A stretch of DNA of 64,000 bases from Bdellovibrionales bacterium RIFOXYC1_FULL_37_79 (GTDB taxonomy: Bacteria > Bdellovibrionota > Bacteriovoracia > Bacteriovoracales > Bacteriovoracaceae), in contig MEQB01000026.1 of assembly GCA_001770015.1 (NCBI GenBank), forward strand, positions 124,001 to 188,000. The letters are read 5' to 3'. Position numbers and translations under genes: made by a program. The notes under the pieces are model-generated. The model was not told the DNA's origin. It was given only the letters and a program-made list of their open reading frames with translations, and did no database searches. Shown one piece after another: positions 16,094-24,854 of this stretch; positions within the stretch are counted from its first letter, which is position 1, and each line of letters begins with the position of its first letter.

Positions 16094-17071
16094 ATGATAG
16101 GGTGTACCTATATAACATTATTTATTGGATTAGCGCTTTTAGTTTCAGTCGGGTCAGCTGCTGTCTTCACAAATGAAGATACTCGAATTGAATCTTCTCA
16201 AAGCATAAACCCAATTGTGATGAAAGCCAACCAGGCAACTGCTGTAATGATTGACCAGTGGTATATAAAAGAACAAAACAACGGAACTTTAAAAATCTCT
16301 AGTGCGTCTCTCAAAAAAATTTATAATACTTGTGATGATGAAAAATTCGCAGATCAAATCACTGCAGGAAAATGTTCAGGTGTTTTGATCGGATCTGATT
16401 TAATTCTCACAGCAGGGCATTGTATGATCCACAATGAATGTGACAATCATAACTGGATATTTAATTATGAAATAAAGAAAGCAAAAAAGAATAAAATAGT
16501 AATTGATCGAAATTTTTCCTACCGGTGCAAAGAAGTCGTCACCTTAAGATATTTTTATGACATCATGCAAGATGATTATGCAATTGTCAGGCTTGATCGA
16601 CCCGTAAAAAATATAAATCCAGTGAAGTTTTCGAGTAACTCTTATTTCAATTTTATTGCTTCAGAAGAAAAAATTAATTTTTTTTCGATTACTTCGCCCT
16701 CCGGAATTCCAAAAAAAATTTCAGAAAATCTGTATTTAATAAAATCATTACATAGCTCCGAAGATAATTTAGAGTTTAAAAAAGATGATCTCTACAGACT
16801 TAGTAGAAATTGGGGAAAACTCTTTATCACTTCTGCCTTTGCCGATGGTAGTTCTGGAGGGCCTATTTTTGATTCGATTGATGGTACGTTGGTTGGCATT
16901 GTTGTTGCCATACATTCTGAATCTTTTTTGGAAATAATGACTTCTGCGGGAACATGTATGAGGTCACCAATTTTTAAAATTGATCTTGGATTAAATAATT
17001 CTCAGACTGTTCCTGACTATGCTTCCGCAGCTATACAACCTATCGAATCAATTCCACTAGACTTTTACTAA
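16094..17071 (+). CDS. Secreted trypsin-like serine protease (S1)
   Basis: 325-residue chymotrypsin-fold protease with a signal peptide (about 1-22). The catalytic triad is visible: His109 in LTAGHC, Asp161 in DDYAIVRLD and Ser254 in GSSGGP. The His-loop cysteines (CSGVLIG..LTAGHC) and more cysteines near 115 and 145 suggest disulfides. Exported to periplasm or medium, where it may digest protein; consistent with a predatory or proteolytic lifestyle. GGAG lies upstream of the start. It stands alone. Confidence 0.85.
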   Translation: MIGCTYITLFIGLALLVSVGSAAVFTNEDTRIESSQSINPIVMKANQATAVMIDQWYIKEQNNGTLKISSASLKKIYNTCDDEKFADQITAGKCSGVLIGSDLILTAGHCMIHNECDNHNWIFNYEIKKAKKNKIVIDRNFSYRCKEVVTLRYFYDIMQDDYAIVRLDRPVKNINPVKFSSNSYFNFIASEEKINFFSITSPSGIPKKISENLYLIKSLHSSEDNLEFKKDDLYRLSRNWGKLFITSAFADGSSGGPIFDSIDGTLVGIVVAIHSESFLEIMTSAGTCMRSPIFKIDLGLNNSQTVPDYASAAIQPIESIPLDFY

Positions 17072-17122
17072 TTGAAGTAATGAAAATTTCTACTTGTATT
17101 AAATTTCAATAATGTTACTAAC

Positions 17123-17470
17123 TTATTCTGAGCGCAAGAATGATTTTTTATATTTGAAAAACAAATAAATTAATATCGTGATTAGATGGAAAACTACGAG
17201 GGTATTTTGATTTCCAAAATAAGATTCAAAAATGGAATAGGCCAATATTTGAGATATGCCAATCATTAGAAAAGCAATTTCGCCATAGATCTTCTGTCGA
17301 TATAAACCTATACTCACAACCATATCACCTGCAATCAAATAAATAATCCACATCTTCCAAACGATGCTCATTTCAGAAAATTTTAATCTCAAATCAAACA
17401 GATCCAATATATGCAACATCACGCCAGTACAATACAAAAATGAAAGTATTTTCAGGTAGTATCTCATCAC
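17123..17470 (-). CDS. Small integral membrane protein
   Basis: 115-residue protein with four predicted membrane helices (YLKILSFLYCTGVMLHIL, MWIIYLIAGDMVVSIGL, EIAFLMIGISQILAYSI and TLVVFHLITILIYLFF) and a short basic C-terminal tail. No named family recognised. It follows the methyltransferase gene by 13 nt and may be in the same operon. Confidence 0.55.
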   Translation of the reverse strand: MMRYYLKILSFLYCTGVMLHILDLFDLRLKFSEMSIVWKMWIIYLIAGDMVVSIGLYRQKIYGEIAFLMIGISQILAYSIFESYFGNQNTLVVFHLITILIYLFFKYKKSFLRSE

Positions 17471-17483
17471 CTATAATCCATAG

Positions 17484-18299
17484 TCATATCTTGATTGCAG
17501 TTAATGCCACACATTTTTGTTTTCTTATAAATGTACCACCGGCGGATTCAATCAATTTTAAAATTTTATCGTATAGCAACTTCTGAGTCTGAGCACATAG
17601 GTTGCGATGATTAGAAAATGTTTGTAAAAGTTTAATATATTCTTCCGAGGCATACTGCGTTTCTATTACACCCTCAAATATTGAGACATCCTTGAAAAAA
17701 CTGGATGCTTCGATCTCATTTTTCAGTTTTAAAATTTGTTCGTCAGGAGATTTTTTATTATTAAAGGGTTCATAAATTTCCGGTGCAATGTCCTCATATA
17801 TTTTATCAAATTTTGACCTGATATATTCGTCATTATTTAACAAGATAAGAGTAATAATAGAAAGATATCCATTATCTTTGAGCAGTTTTGAAGCAAGGTT
17901 GTATCTGATTTCTACTGGAATCCAGTGAAATGCACAGGCGGAAAAAATCAAATCGTATTGATTATTTGTTTGGGCATGTTCCTCAAAGGAGATATGTTCA
18001 AAGCTTGTGTGATTAAATTGTTTGCAATTTTGTTTGGCAATTTCAATTAAGTTTTCTCCAATGTCAATTGCATGGAGACTAAAACCTTTCCTAGCGAATT
18101 GCACCGTTGCCTGCCCGGTTCCACAACCAACCTCAAGTAATTTTGAGTCAGCATTTATTTTTGTTAGTCTGATAATATCTTCAAATACTTGGTTAGGATA
18201 AGTTGGCCTGGTTTGATCGTAATACTTGGCTGCATCATTGAACGTATGTTTTAAATCTTTTATCATTTTCATTGAACCATCTTTAGTTGGAATTGCCAT
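17484..18299 (-). CDS. Class I SAM-dependent methyltransferase
   Basis: 271-residue Rossmann-fold methyltransferase. Motif I is LLEVGCGTGQAT, followed by LHAIDIGENLIEIA (acidic end of beta2), DLIFSACAFHWIPVE (motif IV) and LLKDNGYLSIITLI (post-motif). The N-terminal FNDAAKYYDQTRPTYP is typical of small-molecule methyltransferases of the Tam/UbiE-like group. GGAGGGGG precedes the start, which overlaps the end of the GNAT gene by 17 nt, so both are co-translated. Substrate unknown. Confidence 0.85.
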   Translation of the reverse strand: MAIPTKDGSMKMIKDLKHTFNDAAKYYDQTRPTYPNQVFEDIIRLTKINADSKLLEVGCGTGQATVQFARKGFSLHAIDIGENLIEIAKQNCKQFNHTSFEHISFEEHAQTNNQYDLIFSACAFHWIPVEIRYNLASKLLKDNGYLSIITLILLNNDEYIRSKFDKIYEDIAPEIYEPFNNKKSPDEQILKLKNEIEASSFFKDVSIFEGVIETQYASEEYIKLLQTFSNHRNLCAQTQKLLYDKILKLIESAGGTFIRKQKCVALTAIKI

Positions 18300-18831
18300 G
18301 GTACTCCCCCTCCAAAAAACTCATCATAACGAAATCATGATATTTATTATTACAAAAATAACCATCCCGCTGAATCCCTTCCTCTTTGAACCCAACTTTT
18401 TTCCAAAAATTTATTGCTATTTGGTTAAAACTAACCACTCCGATGGAAACTCGATGCAGCTTTAATGTTTGAAATGCATATTCAAGCAAAACATTCGCTA
18501 TTTCGACTCCATATCCTTTTCGCTGACAATCCTGCTCCGCTATAACAATGCTCATATCAGTCGTTTTCCACTCTTTAAAAATTCTCAGTAACCCTGCCTC
18601 GCCAATAATGCGTTTGCTTTTAATTAATTCAATAGCAAACCATTTTCGACTTTCATCATCGGATGTTTTTTCAAACCAATTATTGGCATCTTGTATAGTC
18701 ATCGGAGAAATTTCACCAATCTTATTCCTAAGATCAGCATCATTGAACCATGTCACCAAATATTGAAGATCTTCCTTTTCAAAAGGCCTAAGTAAAACAT
18801 TTGAAGTTACCAATGTTATTTTGTCAGTCAT
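18283..18831 (-). CDS. GNAT acetyltransferase, RimJ/RimL type
   Basis: 182 residues from the ATG at 18831 (AAGAG 5 nt upstream; an ATG 24 nt earlier is possible). RimJ/RimL-like features: LLRPFEKEDLQYLVTWFNDADLR at the front, IGEAGLLRI, the acetyl-CoA loop DCQRKGYGVEIANVLLEYAF, and INFWKKVGFKEEGIQRD. These enzymes acetylate protein N-termini, aminoglycosides or small amines. Paired by overlap with the downstream methyltransferase. Confidence 0.85.
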   Translation of the reverse strand: MTDKITLVTSNVLLRPFEKEDLQYLVTWFNDADLRNKIGEISPMTIQDANNWFEKTSDDESRKWFAIELIKSKRIIGEAGLLRIFKEWKTTDMSIVIAEQDCQRKGYGVEIANVLLEYAFQTLKLHRVSIGVVSFNQIAINFWKKVGFKEEGIQRDGYFCNNKYHDFVMMSFLEGEYHGNSN

Positions 18832-18903
18832 AAAATCTCTTTGATTTGCTATCATAATTTTAACCTACTACTCAATCCAAGAAGCGTTTTTTTGCTTTTA
18901 TTC

Positions 18904-19443
18904 TTAAGACAATAATTTCTTAATTTTATCTAGTTCACTTTTCACACATTCATTTTTAATCAAATCGCCCTTAACGCCCCCACCAATCAAAAGATCTTTT
19001 GGTTTGAAGTTTATTTTATAAATAATATCTGATCCGAAGCTTTTAAATTCTTTTTCAATAATTTTCATCGTTTCATTACCACCATGTTGCCCAAGTACAA
19101 CAATCGCAACTTTAAGTCTTTTAAAAAAATTAAAACCTTCTTCTTGGCGCATCCAAAAAGCAGGAAATCTCTCATTCATAGCATAATATAGGGAAGGTGG
19201 CCTGCCATCATACACCGGAGAGAAAATTATGATCCCATCGGCAACTTTTAATGATTCATATATTTTGACCATGTCATCACTTTTTGGGCAATCTTGTTTT
19301 TTGAGACACTCATAATTACATTTTGAACAAGGATTAATGTTCATCAGGCCAAGGTGAATAATTTAATCCTCATCAAGAATATGATGAGCAAAATCATAAC
19401 AATTACATTTTCTCGCACTGAAAACCAGGCCATATATATTCAT
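18904..19443 (-). pseudogene. Flavodoxin-like NAD(P)H reductase broken by a stop codon
   Basis: The C-terminal 146 codons (MNINPCSKCNYECLKKQDCP, then GIIIFSPVYDGRPPSLYYAMNE) are an NADPH-dependent FMN reductase / flavodoxin-fold oxidoreductase. In the same frame, from an ATG at 19443, lies the missing start, MNIYGLVFSARKCNCYDFAHHILDED, the FMN phosphate-binding end, separated only by TAA at 19363-19365. The residues between look shortened as well. A single nonsense change, with a possible small deletion, has split the gene; the downstream piece lacks the FMN loop and is unlikely to work. Confidence 0.7.
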
Positions 19444-19478
19444 AACAATTTTCCTTATATCAACCGCAACCGAGTTGA

Positions 19479-20225
19479 TTATACTTTAATCATTTTTGCC
19501 AAATACGTTATCGATTTTCCAAGTTTTTCAATTCCTGGATACAAACGTTCTCCTCCATCGTACTGGAGACAGGGTTCAATTTTATCTAACGTAAGTCCCG
19601 TCCCTTCAATCATAAGTTTAAAATCTGCAGGCGAATAACATCGAAGACTTTGATTAATCACCTGTTCTTCATCACCAACTTTCCACCAACTATCAAGCCA
19701 TCTTGAATTCAGAGGATCAAACCCATATTTTCTCTTTACGTCACCAAAGGACATTTCCTTCCCTTCCGAGTAACCTGCATACCAAGGAGTATATACTTCA
19801 ATTAAAACAATTCCATCCTTTTTGATCCATGAAGCAATCCGTTTAAATAACAATCGTTGCTCTTCATCTGTACCAATTCCAAAACCATCCCAATAAGTAA
19901 CCAAATCAAAAGTCTGATCAAGTTTTACTTTATAAAAATCCCCTTGAATTATTGTAAGATCTTGGTTGTATTGCTTAGCTAATTTTTCAGCATGAGCAGT
20001 AAATTCTTCCAATAATTCAATCATGGTAACGGAGTATCCGTTCAATGACATAGCTATAGCATTTTGACCACCGCCGGCACCCAAGTCTAAAATATTGATA
20101 TTTTTTTTATTTACCATTTTTTCGATAATAGATACTTTCTCTTTGGCAAAGTCATCTACTTCAGAAAGGTAACAATCTTTTAAAAAATCTGATTGTTTCT
20201 TATAAAACCCTTTTACCCATTCCAT
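19479..20225 (-). CDS. Class I SAM-dependent methyltransferase
   Basis: 248 residues from the ATG at 20225 (the upstream TTG frame has no ribosome site). Motif I is ILDLGAGGGQNAIAM, followed by VTMIELLEEF, then LVTYWDGFGIGTDEEQ and a GYSEGKEMSFGDVKRKYGFD insertion; the C-terminus is CLQYDGGERLYPGIEKLGKS. Likely a small-molecule methyltransferase. Its first about 110 bp and leader are duplicated at 22.5 kb, so this region has undergone recombination. Confidence 0.8.
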   Translation of the reverse strand: MEWVKGFYKKQSDFLKDCYLSEVDDFAKEKVSIIEKMVNKKNINILDLGAGGGQNAIAMSLNGYSVTMIELLEEFTAHAEKLAKQYNQDLTIIQGDFYKVKLDQTFDLVTYWDGFGIGTDEEQRLLFKRIASWIKKDGIVLIEVYTPWYAGYSEGKEMSFGDVKRKYGFDPLNSRWLDSWWKVGDEEQVINQSLRCYSPADFKLMIEGTGLTLDKIEPCLQYDGGERLYPGIEKLGKSITYLAKMIKV

Positions 20226-20379
20226 AATCACCAACTTATTAAAAAATTATTAATGTATTCACCTGGCTTCGGAAACATGTTTTACCCTTTTTACGTTTAC
20301 TTATTTATCAAAATAATCGGATCAACCACAGAATTTATATTATGATTGAATTTTTTGAAGAAAGTTGAATTTTCATAAT

Positions 20380-21405
20380 TTATTTTTCCTTTTTATTAGC
20401 GTAATTCTCAAGGAGCTTTCTTTCTTTTTCAATCTCAGCGACAAGTTCTTTCTCTGTTGGAATACTGAGCTTGTACCTTGATGCATAAATATCTTTCTGT
20501 CCTTCGGGTAAAGTAATTTTCACCACAGTATCGTTTTTATCAGAACAAAGAAGAATGCCAATCGGGTCATTTTCTCCTTCAATTTTCTGATAACGTTTGT
20601 AATAGTTAAGATACATTTGCATTTGGCCCAAATCTTGATGAGTGAGTTTCCCCAATTTCAAATCAAAGAGAACAAAACACTTTGCGATGCGATTATAAAA
20701 AACTAAATCAACGTAGAAGTGATCTCCTTCAATCGTGATTCGTTGTTGTCTACCAACAAAAGCAAATCCTTTTCCAAGCTCAAGTAGAAAATCGCGCAAA
20801 TGTTCGATAAGGGCCGATTCCAGCTCTTTTTCGTAGAGAAGTGATTCTTGCTTAAGACCTAAAAACTCAAGAACGTATGGGTCTTTCACGAGATCATATG
20901 GATGAGTTATTTCATGTCCCTTGTGGGCCAACTTCAAAATGCCTTTTTTATTTTTACTTAAAGCTAGTCTTTCAAAAAGAAGAGACGCTATTTGTCTTTC
21001 GAGTTCTCGCACCGACCATCCTGTAGCCACGGCTTCTTTCAAATAAAACTGACGGGCATTTGTATTTTCAACTCTACAAAGCTGGAGATAATGACTCCAA
21101 CTAATCTCAGAACGAAGGTTCTTTTTAACCTGAAACAACAAATAGAGCTGGCGCATATTTTTAATGTTTGTTGCAGAAAATCCTTTTCCATAATCAAGTC
21201 CTAACTTACGACTTAACTCTTTAATAAGATTTTCACCGTATTGGGCCCGCCCTTTGCCTTTCTGTTCTTCTTCAACTATCTTCTTTCCAACCTCCCAATA
21301 AGCTTTCACCATTTCAAAATTTACAGCTTTCGTTATTGAAGCTTTTGTGACCTCTAAAATAGAACATATATCCGAGTAGAATTTTTGTGACATCAAGTTT
21401 TTCAT
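20380..21405 (-). CDS. DUF1016/YhcG-family PDDEXK nuclease
   Basis: 341 residues from the ATG at 21405 (GAGAGGA upstream). The N-terminal DUF1016_N region reads VNFEMVKAYWEVGKKIVEEEQ, YGENLIKELSRKLG, GFSATNIKNMRQLY and SWSHYLQL. The C-terminal PDDEXK nuclease has FAFVGRQQRITIEGDHFYVDLVFYN...CFVLFDLKLGKL, giving the D..[ED]xK active site. YhcG-like proteins are linked to restriction and mobile defence loci. It is framed by two direct copies of CAATTCGCCAGACA at its 5' side. Confidence 0.85.
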   Translation of the reverse strand: MKNLMSQKFYSDICSILEVTKASITKAVNFEMVKAYWEVGKKIVEEEQKGKGRAQYGENLIKELSRKLGLDYGKGFSATNIKNMRQLYLLFQVKKNLRSEISWSHYLQLCRVENTNARQFYLKEAVATGWSVRELERQIASLLFERLALSKNKKGILKLAHKGHEITHPYDLVKDPYVLEFLGLKQESLLYEKELESALIEHLRDFLLELGKGFAFVGRQQRITIEGDHFYVDLVFYNRIAKCFVLFDLKLGKLTHQDLGQMQMYLNYYKRYQKIEGENDPIGILLCSDKNDTVVKITLPEGQKDIYASRYKLSIPTEKELVAEIEKERKLLENYANKKEK

Positions 21406-21419
21406 ATCTATCCTCTCTT

Positions 21420-21497
21420 CAATTCGCCAGACACCAAAACGACCAAACGACATAACCACCTAAAAACACTCGGCTTTCCTGTCCAATTCGCCAGACA
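21420..21497. repeat. Two copies of CAATTCGCCAGACA, 64 bp apart
   Basis: Identical 14-mers at 21420-21433 and 21484-21497 in the same orientation, with unrelated spacer sequence. The same pair with almost the same spacing recurs at 31050-31126. Role unknown. Confidence 0.85.
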
Positions 21498-21539
21498 GTC
21501 ACTCACTTACCAATTTTCTTCAAGCGTAATGGATCAAAT

Positions 21540-22379
21540 TTACTTAAAAATACTTGCATAAATCGGAGCAGCAACACAATTTACAACATGTAATATCTTA
21601 TAATAATCAAGAATTGAATCACATTTAAACAACACCGTTTTTTCATCAATCATTTTTGCAGTAGGAATATAAGAAACGAATTGTGTGACAGTCGGGTGAA
21701 CCATTAATGTTGAAAAATGAAACTTAACTTCTAGTGGAAGTTTAAATTTAAATATCTTCGGAAATTTATTTTTTTCCGTAGCAGCTTTGGCCTTTTTTTC
21801 AAGTTCTTTGCAAACTACATCAGGATGAAAACATCTGGCCCCAAATTGTGAAATAGATTCTTTGGTAATAACTGATTGAACATCTCCAAACAATTTTTTT
21901 GACTCTTGAATAGTTTCTTTGTCTGATGAAATTAAAACAACTGGGATATCATAATGGCCACAAAAACCAGCAATGAGCTCGATTTCTCCAATAATACTTC
22001 CATTAATTTCAGTTTCAGTAATCCCATTCATAGTATGGGATAAAACAGAACTACTTCCGTGTTTTCCATGTATACCAAGAATAAAAGCTGCATCGTGTGT
22101 TTTTTTTCCAACAAAATTCCATAGGGCCGGATTATTCGCACCTCGAATTAAATTAGCTTTTATATGTAGCTTATCCGGCAGAATGTTAATCCCACCACCA
22201 TGCCAATCGATAACATCAATACTTTTAACTCCGGCCTTAAGAGCTCCTTCAATTGCTGCATTTACTTCGTTTGTCATCGTGATTCTAAATCGTTCCCACC
22301 AACCTTCCTTAGAGCCAGTTTCTGGGGCCTTAACTACTGAAGCAATGCCCTCCATATCGACAAATATTAAAATTTTCAT
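21540..22379 (-). CDS. M55 family D-aminopeptidase (DppA-like)
   Basis: 279-residue zinc peptidase of family M55, which removes N-terminal D-amino acids such as D-Ala from peptides. The metal sites are visible: VDMEG (Asp8, Glu10), IDWHGGG (His60 region), IHGKHGSSSVLSHTMNG (His104-type) and later IGEIELIAG. Length matches DppA. No signal peptide. It is on a segment flanked by duplicated methyltransferase ends, so it may have arrived by transfer. With the DmpA-type peptidase at 0.2 kb the window holds two different D-peptidase families. Confidence 0.9.
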   Translation of the reverse strand: MKILIFVDMEGIASVVKAPETGSKEGWWERFRITMTNEVNAAIEGALKAGVKSIDVIDWHGGGINILPDKLHIKANLIRGANNPALWNFVGKKTHDAAFILGIHGKHGSSSVLSHTMNGITETEINGSIIGEIELIAGFCGHYDIPVVLISSDKETIQESKKLFGDVQSVITKESISQFGARCFHPDVVCKELEKKAKAATEKNKFPKIFKFKLPLEVKFHFSTLMVHPTVTQFVSYIPTAKMIDEKTVLFKCDSILDYYKILHVVNCVAAPIYASIFK

Positions 22380-22471
22380 GCGTTTTTCTCCAAGAATTGT
22401 TGATCAACTTAATCAAAATAAAATATTAATGTTATCCAATTAAAATGTAAATTTGAATTAAGTCTGAAAGC

Positions 22472-22581
22472 TTCTTTTCAATAATAGCTACTTTTTCTTT
22501 GGCAAAATCATCTACTTCAGAAAGGTAACAATCTTTTAAAAAATTTGATTGTTTCTTATAAAAGTCTTTTACCCACTCCAT
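22472..22581 (-). pseudogene. Duplicated 5' end of the 19479-20225 methyltransferase
   Basis: The first about 36 codons (MEWVKDFYKKQ, FLKDCYLSEVDDFAKEK) and the leader upstream to about 22620 are nearly identical to the start of the methyltransferase at 20225, including the TTATTAAAAAATTAT leader. The copy breaks off inside the gene. Direct repeat flanking the YhcG and M55 genes. Confidence 0.85.
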
Positions 22582-22640
22582 AATCACCTTCTTATTAAAA
22601 AATTATCAATGAGTTTACCAATCTTTTTCAGACACATTAA

Positions 22641-23014
22641 TTACATCGAAACACTTACATCGCTACAAAGAATTGATGGCATTTTAAAGGTTCCCTGAAA
22701 ATAACTTTTATCTTCAATATCAACTACGTTTGAAAGCACCTCAAAAATATTGTCTGAGACCATTCCATCGCCCTATCCACGAAACTTTCTTTTAGATGTT
22801 TTTCCCAACCATGGTTAATCGCAAAATGGTTAAGTCGTTTTTGAGCATTGATTAAATATTTTTCCAACAACGGTCTTTGAGACTCAAGGGATTTAGGTAG
22901 AGTTAATGGAATTGTAAATACATTTGCACTCATAGACTTCTCCTTATCATATATTACACTTGAACATCCCGTCAGAATAATACCAAGTAACAATATTACT
23001 AAGTTTGACCTCAT
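22641..23014 (-). pseudogene. Lipoprotein gene with a frameshift
   Basis: Frame one starts at 23014 with a lipoprotein signal (MRSNLVILLLGIILTGCSS) and runs to FVDRAM near 22770, then turns to AMEWSQTIFLRCFQT and stops at 22724. The +1 frame from the same point reads VSDNIFEVLSNVVDIEDKSYFQGTFKMPS to a stop at 22641 and looks like the natural continuation. A small indel near 22765 is inferred. Family not recognised. Confidence 0.5.
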
Positions 23015-23031
23015 ATAGAAATATCCTAAAC

Positions 23032-23253
23032 TCATTCCAGGCCTCTCAGAAGCGTTTTCCTGAACAAAAGCCCTACCCCTCCATCAAATTTAACATTCAA
23101 AAATGATTGGCCTTTAGATATTTCGTCAAAGCCAAGTTTATGATGCAAGCTTTTTGATACTAGATTATCAGCGTTAATAAAACTATACAGTTCGTTACCT
23201 CCGAATCGCCTTGTACGATGAAAATTCTTAGGATGTAGTGGAAACAATTTCAA
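23032..23253 (-). pseudogene. GNAT acetyltransferase, C-terminal remnant
   Basis: 73 codons; from residue 19 on, NELYSFINADNLVSKSLHHKLGFDEI and LNVKFDGGVGLLF match the last third of a GNAT (yINADN..S..LH.KLGF.E). The acetyl-CoA loop and N-terminus are missing. It lies downstream of module 1 in the position where modules 2 and 3 also carry GNAT genes. Confidence 0.6.
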
Positions 23254-23374
23254 GCTAATTTATTCAAGAGATCGCGAATGAGCCCTGGGACGCCATTGGG
23301 GAGTTTTTGTGTTTTGTCAGGTGTCGAACGTACGGCAGTCAAATCAGGAAAAAGAAATGAGTGTGATGGTAGCG

Positions 23375-24031
23375 TTAAGTTGCCATCCGGTACTCATTAA
23401 AGATTCTGTGTGCTGGTTCATAAGAACACTGGATTAGCTTTGAAATTTGAGATGGGGTCTCATAACCAAGTTGAATCGCCGTTATAATGTCTGCTCGGTA
23501 ACTTACTCCGAAAAGATATCTGTTTTTATACTGAAGATTATTTTTTATTAACTCCTCCGGCGACAAAATATCCGTCTCCCTGATTCGGATTGAATCCTCT
23601 GGAATGAGAATGTTAAATTTCTTTGCCCAAGAGGCGGCACCTTTCTGCTTTATCGGTAACTCTGACATTTCTTTTGGGAAAGCATAAACACCTTCTTTAA
23701 ATTTATGTGTGAGCTTCTTCCACTTGTGAATTTTCTTACTCATCGCAAATGCCGCAAGGGCATACGGCCATACATTGTCTTTTAAGTCCCTGTGGTAGTC
23801 CGTGTGAATAATCTTAAATAGCTTTTCTACGATGACATAATCCCCATGAATGGCAACCCAGGAAAAAATGAGTGATGCAAGCCTGAAATCATTTTTTGAT
23901 TCAACTAAGGCCTCTGTCAGCGTCTGCTCTATATCGATAAACTCAGGTCTGCCACTTCTATGGGGGGCGCTGCCTACCCCACTAATCACAAACCCAATGG
24001 CCATAAGTTTCGTATTAAGGTTTGTATTCAT
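23375..24031 (-). CDS. Module 1 partner protein with C-terminal winged-helix-like domain
   Basis: 218 residues from the ATG at 24031, chosen because the paralogs at 31862 and 36967 start at the same point, overlapping the NTase stop after a GGGTATGAA junction. The N-terminal 150 residues are helical (IEQTLTEALVESKNDFRLASLIFSWVAIHGDYV). The C-terminus is strongly conserved among the three paralogs: LQYKNRYLFGVSYRADIITAIQLGYETPSQISKLIQCSYEPAHRIFNEY, which looks like a winged helix-turn-helix. I infer a DNA-binding antitoxin/repressor for the NTase. The family is not known to me by name. Confidence 0.7.
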   Translation of the reverse strand: MNTNLNTKLMAIGFVISGVGSAPHRSGRPEFIDIEQTLTEALVESKNDFRLASLIFSWVAIHGDYVIVEKLFKIIHTDYHRDLKDNVWPYALAAFAMSKKIHKWKKLTHKFKEGVYAFPKEMSELPIKQKGAASWAKKFNILIPEDSIRIRETDILSPEELIKNNLQYKNRYLFGVSYRADIITAIQLGYETPSQISKLIQCSYEPAHRIFNEYRMAT

Positions 24032-24368
24032 ACCCAAGTTCCTTTGATAAATACCCAAAAGACTTTAGAACATGATTAGGCCAGTCAGGGTTAGCATCTC
24101 TTTTTTCTACCCAAGGAAAACACTCTCGTAGTTCCTGTAACGTCGGTTTCATGGCCACACAATCCTGAAGGTCAATCTGCCGGTCACAAAAGGCAAAGAG
24201 TTTAGATAAAAGTAGGTCCTGTCTTGATAGTGTTTGAAGAGTGATATTCTTGCCATTCCACAGTGTCTGAAGCCTTTCCTGCCACCCTTTCGGCAAATCC
24301 TTAATTAGTTCCTGCGGCCCATTGTGTGTGCCAAGGAAATCATCAAATTGCGTTAATACGTCTTTCAT
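24015..24368 (-). CDS. Module 1 nucleotidyltransferase with catalytic core deleted
   Basis: 117 residues versus 173-175 in the two paralogs. It starts like them (MKDVLTQFDDFLGTHN) and then jumps directly to GPQELIKDLPKGWQERLQ, which corresponds to residue about 77 onward of the module 2 protein. The missing stretch is exactly the segment carrying GG.AL...R.T.DID, so no nucleotidyl transfer is possible. The rest (LSRQDLLLSKLFAFCDRQIDLQDC, WPNHV) is well kept and in frame. An in-frame inactivating deletion, with the partner retained. Confidence 0.7.
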   Translation of the reverse strand: MKDVLTQFDDFLGTHNGPQELIKDLPKGWQERLQTLWNGKNITLQTLSRQDLLLSKLFAFCDRQIDLQDCVAMKPTLQELRECFPWVEKRDANPDWPNHVLKSFGYLSKELGYEYKP

Positions 24369-24379
24369 GAGTGCTCCTA

Positions 24380-24418
24380 TTTCATTGTACCATACAATAT
24401 TGTTTAGTACAATGAAAA
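24380..24418. promoter_or_regulatory. Inverted repeat, likely operator of module 1
   Basis: Perfect 11-bp inverted repeat TTTCATTGTAC/GTACAATGAAA with a 17-nt centre that itself holds ATACAATATTGT. It starts 12 bp upstream of the NTase start codon, a position suited to autorepression. Confidence 0.6.
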
Positions 24419-24854
24419 ATGTATGCCGAAGACGACATTTTTAGTGTGTATTTGTAGTGTATTATTTTGTGTAACTTTCTGTGCTTTTTTCACATTTTCT
24501 TATCCTGAAAAAGTGTGTAACTTTTGTGTAAGTTTCCCCAAAAACAGGCCATAATACACAAAAATAGACGAGAAAAACTAATGGCACTTGGTTAAGCGGA
24601 AGCAGCTACTGGACTGCATTCCATTGTGTCTTAGTGTCGTTTGAAACTACCTGTGTTTTTTGTCTTAATGGGGCCAGTCCTGGGCACCACTCTATCTTAT
24701 TAAAATCAGGCCCTTCCCCAGAAACAGGGGCACGACATATTCTGATAAACATATTAACCACATAAAACTTTAACTCTCAATTTAAAATTTTCATAATTTT
24801 ATACCCCTCAGAGGTCGACTCGAACTAGTCCTAATTGATTTCATATCCCTTTAT
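24419..24854. other. Intergenic region, no gene seen
   Basis: No convincing frame. Several GTGTAACTTT-like segments recur between 24440 and 24540. A slightly GC-richer patch lies at 24660-24740. Possible leftover of lost genes. Confidence 0.4.
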
